Of a DNA stretch of 22,140 bases, positions 14,526-22,008 are shown one piece after another (within the stretch, counting starts at the first letter, position 1; every line of letters begins with the position of its first letter). Both the position numbers and the translations under genes were made by a program. The notes under the pieces were generated by a model, which saw only the letters and a list, made by a program, of their open reading frames with translations, searched no databases and was not told the origin of the DNA. The DNA is from CAZSXS01 sp964611385. GTDB taxonomy: Bacteria > Bacillota > Clostridia > Lachnospirales > CAYPQA01. The stretch covers positions 1-22,140 of the forward strand of contig CAZSXS010000063.1 in the NCBI GenBank assembly GCA_964611385.1. Reading direction: 5' to 3'.

Positions 14526-15578
14526 CTATTCCTTAACAAAAAGCTTCTCTGCCCCCTTGCTAAGTCGGATTTCTCCGTCCTTAAATACCCACATGGCATA
14601 GGTATCTGGCAGACTTTCAATATAGTGTAGACCTTCTTCGTAAGGCATATTAAAAACCGCAGTTGACAGCGCATCCCCGAGTCCTGAATCCGGTGTAAAG
14701 ATGGAGACAGCCGCAAAGTACTCGGCGGGATACAGGCTTTTTGGGTCAATGATGTGATGGTATTTTTTACCATCAACTATATAATATCGTTGGTAGTCTC
14801 CGCTAGTAACAATGGAATAATCGCTTAAATAAGCTACCTTCAACAACAGCTCCTGACTGTCTTCGTCGGGATTTTGAATCCCTACATTCCACTTTGTCAA
14901 GCCACCTTGCATTTTTGAACCGATAGCAGCCACATTCCCTCCAACGCTCAACAAACCGGAGCTATAACCTCTTTCCTTCAAAAGCTTTACCACCTGTACA
15001 ACCGCATAACCCTTGGCGACCGCTCCAACATCAAGACGCATACCTTCCTGCTTGAGGAAAACCGTTCCAGATTGAGCATCAACGATACAATTTTTTAGGT
15101 CTGTATACTGATTAGCTTCCTGGAGCTTTTCCAAGGGAGGGAGGGCAGCGTATTCTGGATTGTCACTCCCGCGCTCGCGGTATTCATGCCAAAGGTTCAA
15201 CACAGGCCCCAGGGCAACATTCACATTCCCCTTCGACTGCTCATATTGTTCCTGGGCAAAGAGTAAAAGCTCTATAATGCGCGGATCAACAGATACGGGG
15301 TTTTTACCGGCGTTATCGTTAATGGTCTTGATATTATTGATGCCCTCGTAATCGTTGTAAATGTCGTATAGCTCATGATAAACCTTTAATTCGTCATAGA
15401 TCAGATTGGCAAAGGCCTCGAATTCTTCCTTGGTATTGGTGTAACCCACAATTTTGGTTGCCGTATCAAAGAGGAGCAAAAAGTCTGCCTCATATCGGGT
15501 TTTTTCAGATGTTGAAGGCTTTGTGCAGCCCGAAAACAAAAAAAGTACAAAGCATAATACTGCAATTTTTTTAATCAT
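14526..15578 (-). CDS. fmnB: ApbE-family FAD:protein FMN transferase, lipoprotein (EET flavinyltransferase)
   Basis: It attaches FMN from FAD by a phosphoester bond to Thr/Ser of exported proteins, using Mg. A lipoprotein signal ends in LFSGC, with Cys18 as the anchor, so it acts on the outer face of the membrane. ApbE landmarks: LDVGAVAKGYAV at 182-193, GGN at 213-215, HHIIDPKSLYP at 274-284, and metal ligands D302 and T306 in GDALSTAVF. It has 350 residues, normal for the family. The likely substrate is PplA, encoded immediately upstream. A hairpin terminator and a symmetric sequence lie in the 91-base gap between them, so its level may be lower than that of the upstream genes or separately controlled. 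Confidence 0.93.
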   Translation of the reverse strand: MIKKIAVLCFVLFLFSGCTKPSTSEKTRYEADFLLLFDTATKIVGYTNTKEEFEAFANLIYDELKVYHELYDIYNDYEGINNIKTINDNAGKNPVSVDPRIIELLLFAQEQYEQSKGNVNVALGPVLNLWHEYRERGSDNPEYAALPPLEKLQEANQYTDLKNCIVDAQSGTVFLKQEGMRLDVGAVAKGYAVVQVVKLLKERGYSSGLLSVGGNVAAIGSKMQGGLTKWNVGIQNPDEDSQELLLKVAYLSDYSIVTSGDYQRYYIVDGKKYHHIIDPKSLYPAEYFAAVSIFTPDSGLGDALSTAVFNMPYEEGLHYIESLPDTYAMWVFKDGEIRLSKGAEKLFVKE

Positions 15579-15591
15579 GTTTTATAAACCC

Positions 15592-15620
15592 TTATTCTAT
15601 ACTCAGTGAGTATAAGAATA
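15592..15620. promoter_or_regulatory. Palindrome upstream of fmnB
   Basis: The core TATACTCA-G-TGAGTATA is a perfect inverted repeat around one central base, flanked by TTATTC and GAATA. It lies 14 bases upstream of the fmnB start and overlaps its RBS region on the minus strand. It could be an operator, or a hairpin affecting fmnB translation. No regulator can be named. Confidence 0.4.
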
Positions 15621-15638
15621 TTCTGATAAAAGGATAGT

Positions 15639-15666
15639 AAAAAAAGAGGATTTCTCCTCTTTTTTT
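15639..15666. terminator. Hairpin terminator after pplA
   Basis: AAAAAAAGAGGA (15639-15650) pairs with TCCTCTTTTTTT (15655-15666) around the tetraloop TTTC. It lies four bases after the pplA stop and has T runs on both strands. It probably terminates part of the transcripts before fmnB-galE, making pplA more abundant than fmnB. Confidence 0.8.
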
Positions 15667-15669
15667 ATA

Positions 15670-16932
15670 TTATTTAATACCGTTAACAGATTCTTCAATT
15701 ACTGTGATAAAATCTTTCACGCTGATTGTAACACTTGCAGCTAACTCAGCGTCTGCTGGAGCGCCTTTTTCGTTCAGGGAGATACCCTTCATTTCTTCAA
15801 CAGTTCTGCCAACGATAGCCATAGAGATCAAGCCGGCTTGTTCGTTCCATTCCTTACCAATAGAAGAAACCTTCGCCATGCCGTAAGCAGCACCAAGTTC
15901 ATTCTTGGTTTGAGGAGCCTTCTTCAGGTCGCTTGTAATCTTTCCGCTTGCATCAAAGTTTACATTGCCTTGAATCCCATCGAGAACAGCAGCGGTAATT
16001 TTTCCATCCTTATCAGTTGTGGTTGCAACGAAGGTGCAATCTGCTTGAGCAAGACCAGCCTTATCAGCGGTTGCATTTGTAGACTTCGCTGCGTTTGTTT
16101 CAATACCAAGACCTAATACATCGCCGCCCTTGCTGCCGATATCCTTAGCATTTGCTACTGCCTTTTCAATCACGGCCATATAACCGTCAACAGACATGGT
16201 TACACTAGCGCTAAGCTCAGCAACATCAGGAGCCTTTTTGTCTGTAAGCTTAATGCCCTTAACTTCACTTGCGGTCTTTCCAACTACATACTCAGAAAAA
16301 GCGGTAATCTGCTCATCCCATTCTTTCTTGATACCAGAAGCCTTGCCCATACCATAATCGGTGCCAAGCTCAATCTTAGTTAAAACAGGCTTTTTCAGAT
16401 CGTAAGTAACCTTTCCGCTCTTGTCAAAGCTTACCTTAGATTGTACAGAGTCAATAATACAGTCAACAATTACGCCCTTATCATCAACCAAAACGGTAGC
16501 AATATTAATATCAGCTTGTGCAAGACCTTCTTTATCTGCGGTAACATCAGCTGACTTTTCAAGGCTAGCGATCGCAGCAACACCCAACTTAAGCGGTGCA
16601 CCCTCGGATACCTTCACTGTAGAAGCTGAAGCCGACGGGGAAACTTCTGGAGAACCGGAAGGTGAAGCCTCTGGAGAACCAGATGGGGAAGCTTCTGGGG
16701 AACCGGATGGGGAAGCCTCTGGAGAACCAGATGGGGAAGCCTCTGGAGAACCAGATGGGGAAGCCTCTGGAGATGGGGAAGTTGAAGCCGATGGTGATGG
16801 AGAAGGTGTAGCTGATGGTGCTACGGAAGGTGTGGGTGAGGGAGTTGGAGAAGGACTTGGGGATGGTTTTGTACACCCCACAACGCTTGCGCCTAATACT
16901 ACTGCTACTAATAATGCTGTTACTTTTTTCAT
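15670..16932 (-). CDS. pplA: PplA-like extracellular electron transfer lipoprotein with two FMN-binding domains
   Basis: A surface lipoprotein that carries covalently bound FMN and passes electrons out of the cell. The signal peptide ends at Cys20 (GASVVGC). Residues 21-105 are a Pro/Ser/Thr-rich wall-spanning linker with five exact EASPSGSP units. Two homologous domains follow (about 112-260 and 272-420), both with TADK-GLAQAD, then DLKK, ELG, YGM and a W(D/N)EQ segment. Each ends with a likely flavinylation site: AELSASVTMSV (T245) and AELAASVTISV (T402), in place of the common SGAT form. RBS AAGGAG lies eight bases before the ATG. It is followed by the ApbE-type enzyme that would load it. 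Confidence 0.9.
   Translation of the reverse strand: MKKVTALLVAVVLGASVVGCTKPSPSPSPTPSPTPSVAPSATPSPSPSASTSPSPEASPSGSPEASPSGSPEASPSGSPEASPSGSPEASPSGSPEVSPSASASTVKVSEGAPLKLGVAAIASLEKSADVTADKEGLAQADINIATVLVDDKGVIVDCIIDSVQSKVSFDKSGKVTYDLKKPVLTKIELGTDYGMGKASGIKKEWDEQITAFSEYVVGKTASEVKGIKLTDKKAPDVAELSASVTMSVDGYMAVIEKAVANAKDIGSKGGDVLGLGIETNAAKSTNATADKAGLAQADCTFVATTTDKDGKITAAVLDGIQGNVNFDASGKITSDLKKAPQTKNELGAAYGMAKVSSIGKEWNEQAGLISMAIVGRTVEEMKGISLNEKGAPADAELAASVTISVKDFITVIEESVNGIK
16648..16767 (-). repeat. 24-bp tandem repeat in pplA (5 units of EASPSGSP)
   Basis: Five consecutive 24-base units encode EASPSGSP at residues 56-95, followed by a diverged sixth (EVSPSASA). The units are nearly identical in DNA. 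Copy-number change by slippage would lengthen or shorten the wall-spanning arm in frame. The long antisense ORF seen here results from the repeat. Confidence 0.88.
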
Positions 16933-16965
16933 ACAATACTCTCCTTATTATTTTTTTTATTATTA

Positions 16966-17496
16966 TTAAACCGGTTTGTTAAAGATTCGCTTACATTCCG
17001 GCATAATAAACCTAAGAATAGTGGCTGTACCAATGCCGGCGAAAATACCCGTTATAATCAAGACGGGCAGATAGCCCAGCATGGGCAGATTTCCAAAGAC
17101 AATCAGAATAAACAAAAGTTGGCCCACATTGTGAGCAATAGCCCCAAGGATACTTAGGACTAAGTAAGATACCTTATTCTTAAAAAGAAAAACAAGTAAG
17201 ATCATCAGAGAAACAGAAAGAAAACCTCCGCAAAAGCTAAGTCCGGCGGCCATCAAGCCTCTGGTGAGAAACACAAACATAGACTTCAAAACGACCAGTA
17301 GAAAAGCCTTGCTCTTTCCCAGAAAAAAGAGGCAGTACATGACCACAACATTAGCCAGCCCAAGCTTAACTCCCGGCGGAAAAAATGCAATGGGCGGAAA
17401 GGTGCTTTCAACAACCGATAAAATAATGGCAATGCCAAAGAACAGACCAAGCAAAACAGTTTGGCGGGTTTTCGATTTATTGGATAATAATGTCAA
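16966..17496 (-). CDS. eetB: EetB-like membrane protein (Hpre_diP_synt_I / ECF S-component-like)
   Basis: A protein of about 176 residues with five or six membrane spans, matching the family named 'heptaprenyl diphosphate synthase component I' (Gx), which is ECF substrate-binding-like. Family landmarks are PPGVKLGLANVVVMYCLFFLG, LKSMFVFLTRGL and IAHNVGQLLF (each abridged). In EET loci this protein is EetB, a membrane partner of EetA. I prefer the TTG at 17496, with GAGAGG nine bases upstream; the TTG at 17505 touches that RBS. Either start overlaps the end of eetA, so the two are translationally coupled. Its biochemical role in electron transfer is not established. Confidence 0.85.
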   Translation of the reverse strand: MTLLSNKSKTRQTVLLGLFFGIAIILSVVESTFPPIAFFPPGVKLGLANVVVMYCLFFLGKSKAFLLVVLKSMFVFLTRGLMAAGLSFCGGFLSVSLMILLVFLFKNKVSYLVLSILGAIAHNVGQLLFILIVFGNLPMLGYLPVLIITGIFAGIGTATILRFIMPECKRIFNKPV

Positions 17497-17866
17497 GACT
17501 GTCAACCTCTCTATTACTTTGGGTTATTTTAACTAAGATTCCATTGGGTAAGCAAGCAGCGCTTTGGCCTACCACGGATAGTTTTCCAGCGTGAATACAA
17601 ACCTTGTCTGGGCAATCCGAGTGGGCAAAATAAATTTCGCCCTTTTCAGTGATCTCCAAAAAAACTTCCGGCGCTTCCGGATAATTCAGTGTTGTATTCT
17701 TTGCTTTGGAAAGCTCGATGGTTTGCAGATGTTTTTTATAATAATAGACTTCGGCCAGCACATCCTTACTGGTCTTGCTTTTATCTTTTTGGATTAGAAC
17801 CAAAAATATACTGATAACAAGCAATGAAAAAATAAGCAATAAATCGGTTTTTTTAATAAATTTCAT
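17477..17866 (-). CDS. eetA: EetA-like NusG domain II protein, membrane anchored
   Basis: 129 residues: one N-terminal membrane span (about 8-25), then an extracytoplasmic NusG_II-type domain. The hallmark Cys pattern is present: SDCPDKVC (C85, C90) and CLPNGILVKI (C105). In Listeria EET loci this protein is EetA and works with EetB in electron transfer through or at the membrane; its exact chemistry is unknown. The start is ATG with AAGGA in the end of dmkA, whose stop is 9 bases upstream. The 3' end overlaps eetB. Confidence 0.88.
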   Translation of the reverse strand: MKFIKKTDLLLIFSLLVISIFLVLIQKDKSKTSKDVLAEVYYYKKHLQTIELSKAKNTTLNYPEAPEVFLEITEKGEIYFAHSDCPDKVCIHAGKLSVVGQSAACLPNGILVKITQSNREVDSLDIIIQ

Positions 17867-17875
17867 TTTTATTCC

Positions 17876-18817
17876 TTACCGAAACACAGAAGCAATGGCC
17901 AGAAGAAAAATATTTGGCACAACCAGCAAAATAAAGTTCTTTACGGATGTAACAAAGGTAGTAGCTTTGTCCTGCTTTTGGAAAAAGCTGCGAATGTTTT
18001 TTTGTACAGGGATAAAGGCCAAAAGAGATACCAAAGATAAAGGGGGAAAAATCCGAAGAACAACCAAAAGAATGGTTGAAGCAAAGCAGGCATAGTATAG
18101 AACTGCAAAAAGGGTAAGCGCATTTTTCCCAAGATAAAAGGCAAGGGTAAAACGCTTGACCAAAATATCTTTTTCTACATCGCAAATGTTGTTGGCAAGC
18201 ATAATGTTTGCCGTAGCAAAAGCGGGCGTAATCGAAAAGAGCAACAAGGAGACAAAGGGTTCCAGCTTGATCCGTAAACGCAGCTCGGATAAACCCTGGC
18301 CATACACCGTTAAGTCAAGGCCAAAGCCTGGCATACTGAGACTGTATTCCAAAAAAGTCTCCGGATGGTTAATATACAAAATCAAAAAGGGGATGATCAA
18401 TCCATAGAAAGCGCCCGAAAATATTTCGCCCAAGGGCTGGCGAGAGATGGGGATCGGCCCAGCCGTATACAAAACACCGCAAGCAAAGGCAAGCATGCCT
18501 ACCAGCAAAACCACTAAATCGGTTTTCAAAACCAAGAGGACACCTAATCCCGTGCTAGTCAAAAGAAGCACGGCAATGATAAGAGCCATGAAGCTTCTGG
18601 ACAAGCCAAAATCCTGATCGTTGGTTTTACTGTCTATGTAGTTGTTAATGGCGGTGGTGGCTAGGTCAAACAAAAACATGGCTGCGAAAAAAATTGCGGT
18701 TTTTCCAAGCTGAATCCCTGTCCCTTGATACAGCAGGAAGGCCAAGGTCAGCCAAAAGGGAAAGAAACTGGTGATCTTGGTCATTATTTCAACATATTTT
18801 AAGATTTTCGTAAGCAT
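17876..18817 (-). CDS. dmkA: UbiA-family prenyltransferase, demethylmenaquinone synthesis for EET (DmkA)
   Basis: A membrane prenyltransferase of the MenA type that joins a polyprenyl chain to 1,4-dihydroxy-2-naphthoate, giving demethylmenaquinone. It has 313 residues and about eight or nine membrane spans. The first Asp-rich motif reads NNYIDSKTND (58-67), with the common NDxxD altered to NNxxD. The second reads NNICDVEKD (209-217). These bind the diphosphate through Mg. The start is ATG with AAGGGA upstream, 9 bases after dmkB. A separate quinone-making pair inside an EET operon indicates a dedicated quinone pool. MenA for general menaquinone is the alternative, but the context favours DmkA. 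Confidence 0.9.
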   Translation of the reverse strand: MLTKILKYVEIMTKITSFFPFWLTLAFLLYQGTGIQLGKTAIFFAAMFLFDLATTAINNYIDSKTNDQDFGLSRSFMALIIAVLLLTSTGLGVLLVLKTDLVVLLVGMLAFACGVLYTAGPIPISRQPLGEIFSGAFYGLIIPFLILYINHPETFLEYSLSMPGFGLDLTVYGQGLSELRLRIKLEPFVSLLLFSITPAFATANIMLANNICDVEKDILVKRFTLAFYLGKNALTLFAVLYYACFASTILLVVLRIFPPLSLVSLLAFIPVQKNIRSFFQKQDKATTFVTSVKNFILLVVPNIFLLAIASVFR

Positions 18818-18826
18818 ACTATCCCT

Positions 18827-19843
18827 TTACCCCTTATCCTTATTTGCTTTTAAGGCCTTGTCAAAAAGAAGAGTTAGTGCTTGCCTTTTTTGCTTATCTA
18901 AGCCCTGTGCGCTCAAAAATTCAATAAGCTTCATCGCTTTTTCATAATACTTCAATGAAACAAGTTTTGCCTTCTTAACGCCGTCTGCGTGCGAAACTTC
19001 CTGGCAAAGAGCCCTTGGGTTCAGTAAGCCCGCTTGAAGCTTTGATAGCAGAGAGGGTTTATTGGATAGCGCAAAAATTAAGGGTAAAGTAACAACACCT
19101 TGTTCATAGTCCGATCGAACCGGCTTACCGGCTTCGGATTCCTCCATTTCAAAATCAATACAATCATCACTAATCTGAAAGACCATTCCCAGATATCGTC
19201 CCAGCTTTCGAAATTTCTTAAGCTCCGCCTTTGTATACAGACGGGAAAGATAAGCTCCGGCATAAAAGGAACCTTCAAACAGAGCGGCAGTTTTTCCAGA
19301 AATAATCTTTAAATAGTCAAAAGAAGTAATTCCCAAGTTTCCATTGTTTATATGCTGCAAAAGCTCTCCAAAGCAAATACGGCTGATGATTTTTGCTAAG
19401 CTAAAATCAATGTCCTTTTCATCTACCTCTATTTTTGAAGCTTGAGTCATGCATAGACAAAATAAATAGTCACCACAGATTACGGCAGTTTTTCTTCCGT
19501 ACTTGTGGTTTAAAGTTGGCTGGTTACGGCGCAAGTCCGCTTCGTCCATCACATCGTCATGTACAAGGGTTGCCAGATGAAGGAGTTCCACAGAGGCCGC
19601 CAAGATAACGGCATCCTCGGGGATAAGCCCCTCGGCAGTTCCGGCACAAATCAGTAAAGCCCTAGCACGAATGAGCTTTCCCTTGCTTTGTGCCAGATGA
19701 GCCGTGTACTCCCGTATGATCGGAGGGGAAAAGCGTAGCGCTTTATCAATACGCTCTTCAACCTCACTGATGGCTTCTTCAAGCAAAAAGAATTTTGCAG
19801 TTCCGTTTTTTATCGTTGAATTGTTTTTAATCATTGTAGACAT
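18827..19843 (-). CDS. dmkB: Polyprenyl diphosphate synthase (DmkB)
   Basis: An all-trans polyprenyl diphosphate synthase that makes the long isoprenoid tail used by DmkA. The first Asp-rich motif is HDDVMDEADLRR (about residue 96-106) and the second is QISDDCIDFE (about 223-232). The usual GGKRxRP start appears as SKGKLIRA. About 338 residues, normal for the heptaprenyl/octaprenyl group. The start is uncertain: the ATGs at 19843 and 19834 both overlap the end of ndh2, and a TTG lies at 19858. None has a strong RBS, so expression probably depends on coupling with ndh2. Confidence 0.9.
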   Translation of the reverse strand: MSTMIKNNSTIKNGTAKFFLLEEAISEVEERIDKALRFSPPIIREYTAHLAQSKGKLIRARALLICAGTAEGLIPEDAVILAASVELLHLATLVHDDVMDEADLRRNQPTLNHKYGRKTAVICGDYLFCLCMTQASKIEVDEKDIDFSLAKIISRICFGELLQHINNGNLGITSFDYLKIISGKTAALFEGSFYAGAYLSRLYTKAELKKFRKLGRYLGMVFQISDDCIDFEMEESEAGKPVRSDYEQGVVTLPLIFALSNKPSLLSKLQAGLLNPRALCQEVSHADGVKKAKLVSLKYYEKAMKLIEFLSAQGLDKQKRQALTLLFDKALKANKDKG

Positions 19844-21806
19844 AGAGTTTTCGTGCAAGTTTTGTTGTTTTCCAGCGCTTCTTTAAATAAGGCACTACAT
19901 AGGTGTCCAATCCAAAGATATGCCCGCCGCCGATCAAAACAGCCACAGCGGCAACGATCATCCAGATGGTACTTAAGTAAAGGCCTGTGGTAGCCACAAA
20001 CATGAACTGAAGAACAATAGAAAATCCAGCCGAAAGGAAAGTAAAGAGACCGCCGATGAGGGCTAGCCCGATCAAAATTTCTGCAATAACAATAAAGCCT
20101 TGCATAAAGAGCTGTACAGAATCATTGGGAAGGATCACCGTATCTGTAAACCAGTTCATCAGCGGAATGTTGAGCTTAAAGGCAAAGTCGTTGACGGTGG
20201 CTTTCACCACTTCTTTACCAGAAACAAAAATGGCATTAAATAAGCCAAGGAAATTGATGTTAAAGATGGCAACACCACTAGAGGCAGCAGCGGCGGTAGC
20301 TTCACCGCTTGCGGCGGCAACAGCCTCGACCGCTTCGCCTGAGGCAGCAGCCGTAGCTTCCACACCCAAAATAATGCTGTCATACCAAGCCTTTGCTCCA
20401 CCAAAAAATCCAGTCAGCATGGGTTTGTCAAGCCAACCTTCCATCACCTTTTTAATCCCCTCAAACAACCACACGGCTCCAAGCCATACGCGCAGAGGCA
20501 CAAGCAAAAAGCTGGGTGTTCGGTTGGAAAAATGCCCGCCCACGAAGCTTCGGCGATGTCGGATGGTAAAAATTTCATGCTTAAGATAACTAAAGACCTT
20601 ATTCCAGCCAAGCACCTGCAAGAAATAAATAATATTAATGAAATGTTTGGACAGCATCGCTAAGAAGGAAGGCAGATTAAACATCAGGTTGGGAAGCCCC
20701 ACTCGGGCAACACCGTATCTCCCGCCTACGCAAACCATAATACCGTGGAACTGCGGATTGTATTCCTCCATGGTGCCAGATTTCGTGATGGCCACATGGA
20801 TATTATGAGCCACACAAGCCGAGGCATGCTCACAGTTTTCAACCATTTGAGGAACAGGGACATCAGAACCCTTGGGCGTAAAGAGCATGTTGTCGCCCAC
20901 AACATAAATATTTTCATGGTCGAGGGCGCGCAAATTTTTGTCCAGCTTAATGCGACCCCTATTCGCGCTTTGTAAGGTTTCAGCGGCTTTCAGGGTGACA
21001 TCGGCGCTTTCGGTTCCGGCTGCCCAAATGACCGTTTTAGTGGGATGGGTTTCCGTTTTGCCGCCGACCTTCAGCTCAATAAAATCAGTGCCTACGGCGG
21101 ACACGCCTGTATTCATGCGTACGGACACGTTCATTTTTCTAAGACGGTTTACGACCTTGTCAGAAAGCTTTTCCGGCAGGATGGGCATCATTCTGGGCAG
21201 AATGTCTACGTTTACCATAGTCACGCTTCTGCGATCAATTTCATAGCGATCACAGAGAATGGGAACGTATTCACCCAGTTCACCGATCATTTCAACACCG
21301 GTAAAGCCAGCACCCACCACATAAAAGGTAAGGAGTTTTCTCTTTTCAAGCGGATTTGTTTCACAGGCTGCCAACCGGAAACAGTTGTGGATATGGTCTC
21401 TTAACAAAACCGCATCATCGTAGGACCAAAGCTTGTAGGAATGATCAGCGGCACCAGGCACGCCGAAAAAAGTGGGCTTGGAGCCGGCTGCCAGCACGCA
21501 ATAGTCGTACTTGTAAGTTCCTGCCAAACCGTGGACAGTTTTCTTTTCAAAATCCACGGACTGAATGTTGTCCAGCACGACGTTAACACGTCTTCCGGCA
21601 AAAATTTTAGAGAGGCTAATCTTGATGCTGTCCTCTTCCACTCGGCAAGCAGCAACTTCATGAAGCTCTGTTAACATGGTGTGATACGGATTTTTGTCAA
21701 TGATGGTGATGTTAACATCCTTGCGCTTTTTGAATTTCTTTTCTAGGCTTTTGGCAGTGAGGACGCCTCCGTAACCCGCTCCGATGATAATAATTTCAGT
21801 AGCCAT
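19827..21806 (-). CDS. ndh2: Type II NADH dehydrogenase with C-terminal DoxX-like membrane domain (EET Ndh2)
   Basis: It oxidises NADH and reduces a membrane quinone without pumping protons. Residues 1-400 are the two-Rossmann NDH-2 part: FAD motif GAGYGG (9-14), NADH motif VVGAGFTGVE (163-172) and the second FAD motif YVVGD (301-305). Residues about 430-655 are an extra region with several membrane spans resembling DoxX proteins, as in the EET-type Ndh2 of Listeria; ordinary NDH-2 stops near 400-430. An Ala-rich stretch with repeated AAASGEA interrupts it at 483-512. The start is ATG, with AAGGAG shortly before it. It is the first gene of the operon, behind an extended -10 promoter. Confidence 0.93.
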   Translation of the reverse strand: MATEIIIIGAGYGGVLTAKSLEKKFKKRKDVNITIIDKNPYHTMLTELHEVAACRVEEDSIKISLSKIFAGRRVNVVLDNIQSVDFEKKTVHGLAGTYKYDYCVLAAGSKPTFFGVPGAADHSYKLWSYDDAVLLRDHIHNCFRLAACETNPLEKRKLLTFYVVGAGFTGVEMIGELGEYVPILCDRYEIDRRSVTMVNVDILPRMMPILPEKLSDKVVNRLRKMNVSVRMNTGVSAVGTDFIELKVGGKTETHPTKTVIWAAGTESADVTLKAAETLQSANRGRIKLDKNLRALDHENIYVVGDNMLFTPKGSDVPVPQMVENCEHASACVAHNIHVAITKSGTMEEYNPQFHGIMVCVGGRYGVARVGLPNLMFNLPSFLAMLSKHFINIIYFLQVLGWNKVFSYLKHEIFTIRHRRSFVGGHFSNRTPSFLLVPLRVWLGAVWLFEGIKKVMEGWLDKPMLTGFFGGAKAWYDSIILGVEATAAASGEAVEAVAAASGEATAAAASSGVAIFNINFLGLFNAIFVSGKEVVKATVNDFAFKLNIPLMNWFTDTVILPNDSVQLFMQGFIVIAEILIGLALIGGLFTFLSAGFSIVLQFMFVATTGLYLSTIWMIVAAVAVLIGGGHIFGLDTYVVPYLKKRWKTTKLARKLYVYND

Positions 21807-21894
21807 CTCTCTCTCCTTTACTTTGAAAAAACATAGTAGGTCACTCTGATCTGTTTACGAAAAAACCTACAGAAGATTTCATTTATTTTTTTGC

Positions 21895-21922
21895 ATTATA
21901 TCATAGAATCTAAAATTTTCAA
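21895..21922 (-). promoter_or_regulatory. Sigma-A promoter of the EET operon
   Basis: On the minus strand TTGAAA (21917-21922) and TATAAT (21895-21900) are separated by 16 bases, with TG one base before the -10 (extended -10). The leader to the ndh2 ATG is about 80 bases and contains two overlapping hairpin possibilities: GTAGGT with ACCTAC, and TCTGT with ACAGA. Confidence 0.75.
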
Positions 21923-21950
21923 TAAGAATTTTAAGAAAGCCCATTTCTTG

Positions 21951-21978
21951 TTGTTTATCATCCAAAACATGCTATAGT
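21951..21978 (+). promoter_or_regulatory. Possible divergent promoter
   Basis: TTGTTT (21951-21956) and TATAGT (21973-21978) on the plus strand, spaced 16 bases, with TG before the -10. It would transcribe through the hairpin repeat toward a gene beyond the window. The -35 is weak. Confidence 0.4.
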
Positions 21979-22008
21979 AGTCTCTGGCATCAACAGTTGC
22001 TTCTAAAA

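Noticed and set aside
16421..16969. Long plus-strand ORF (182 residues) opposite pplA
   Set aside because: It is the antisense of the pplA repeat region; its EPDGEASG repeats mirror the EASPSGSP units, and it has no RBS or recognisable domain.
20056..20589. Plus-strand ORF of 177 residues opposite ndh2
   Set aside because: It overlaps the clear ndh2 reading frame. The open frame comes from the Ala-rich repeat and GC-biased codons.
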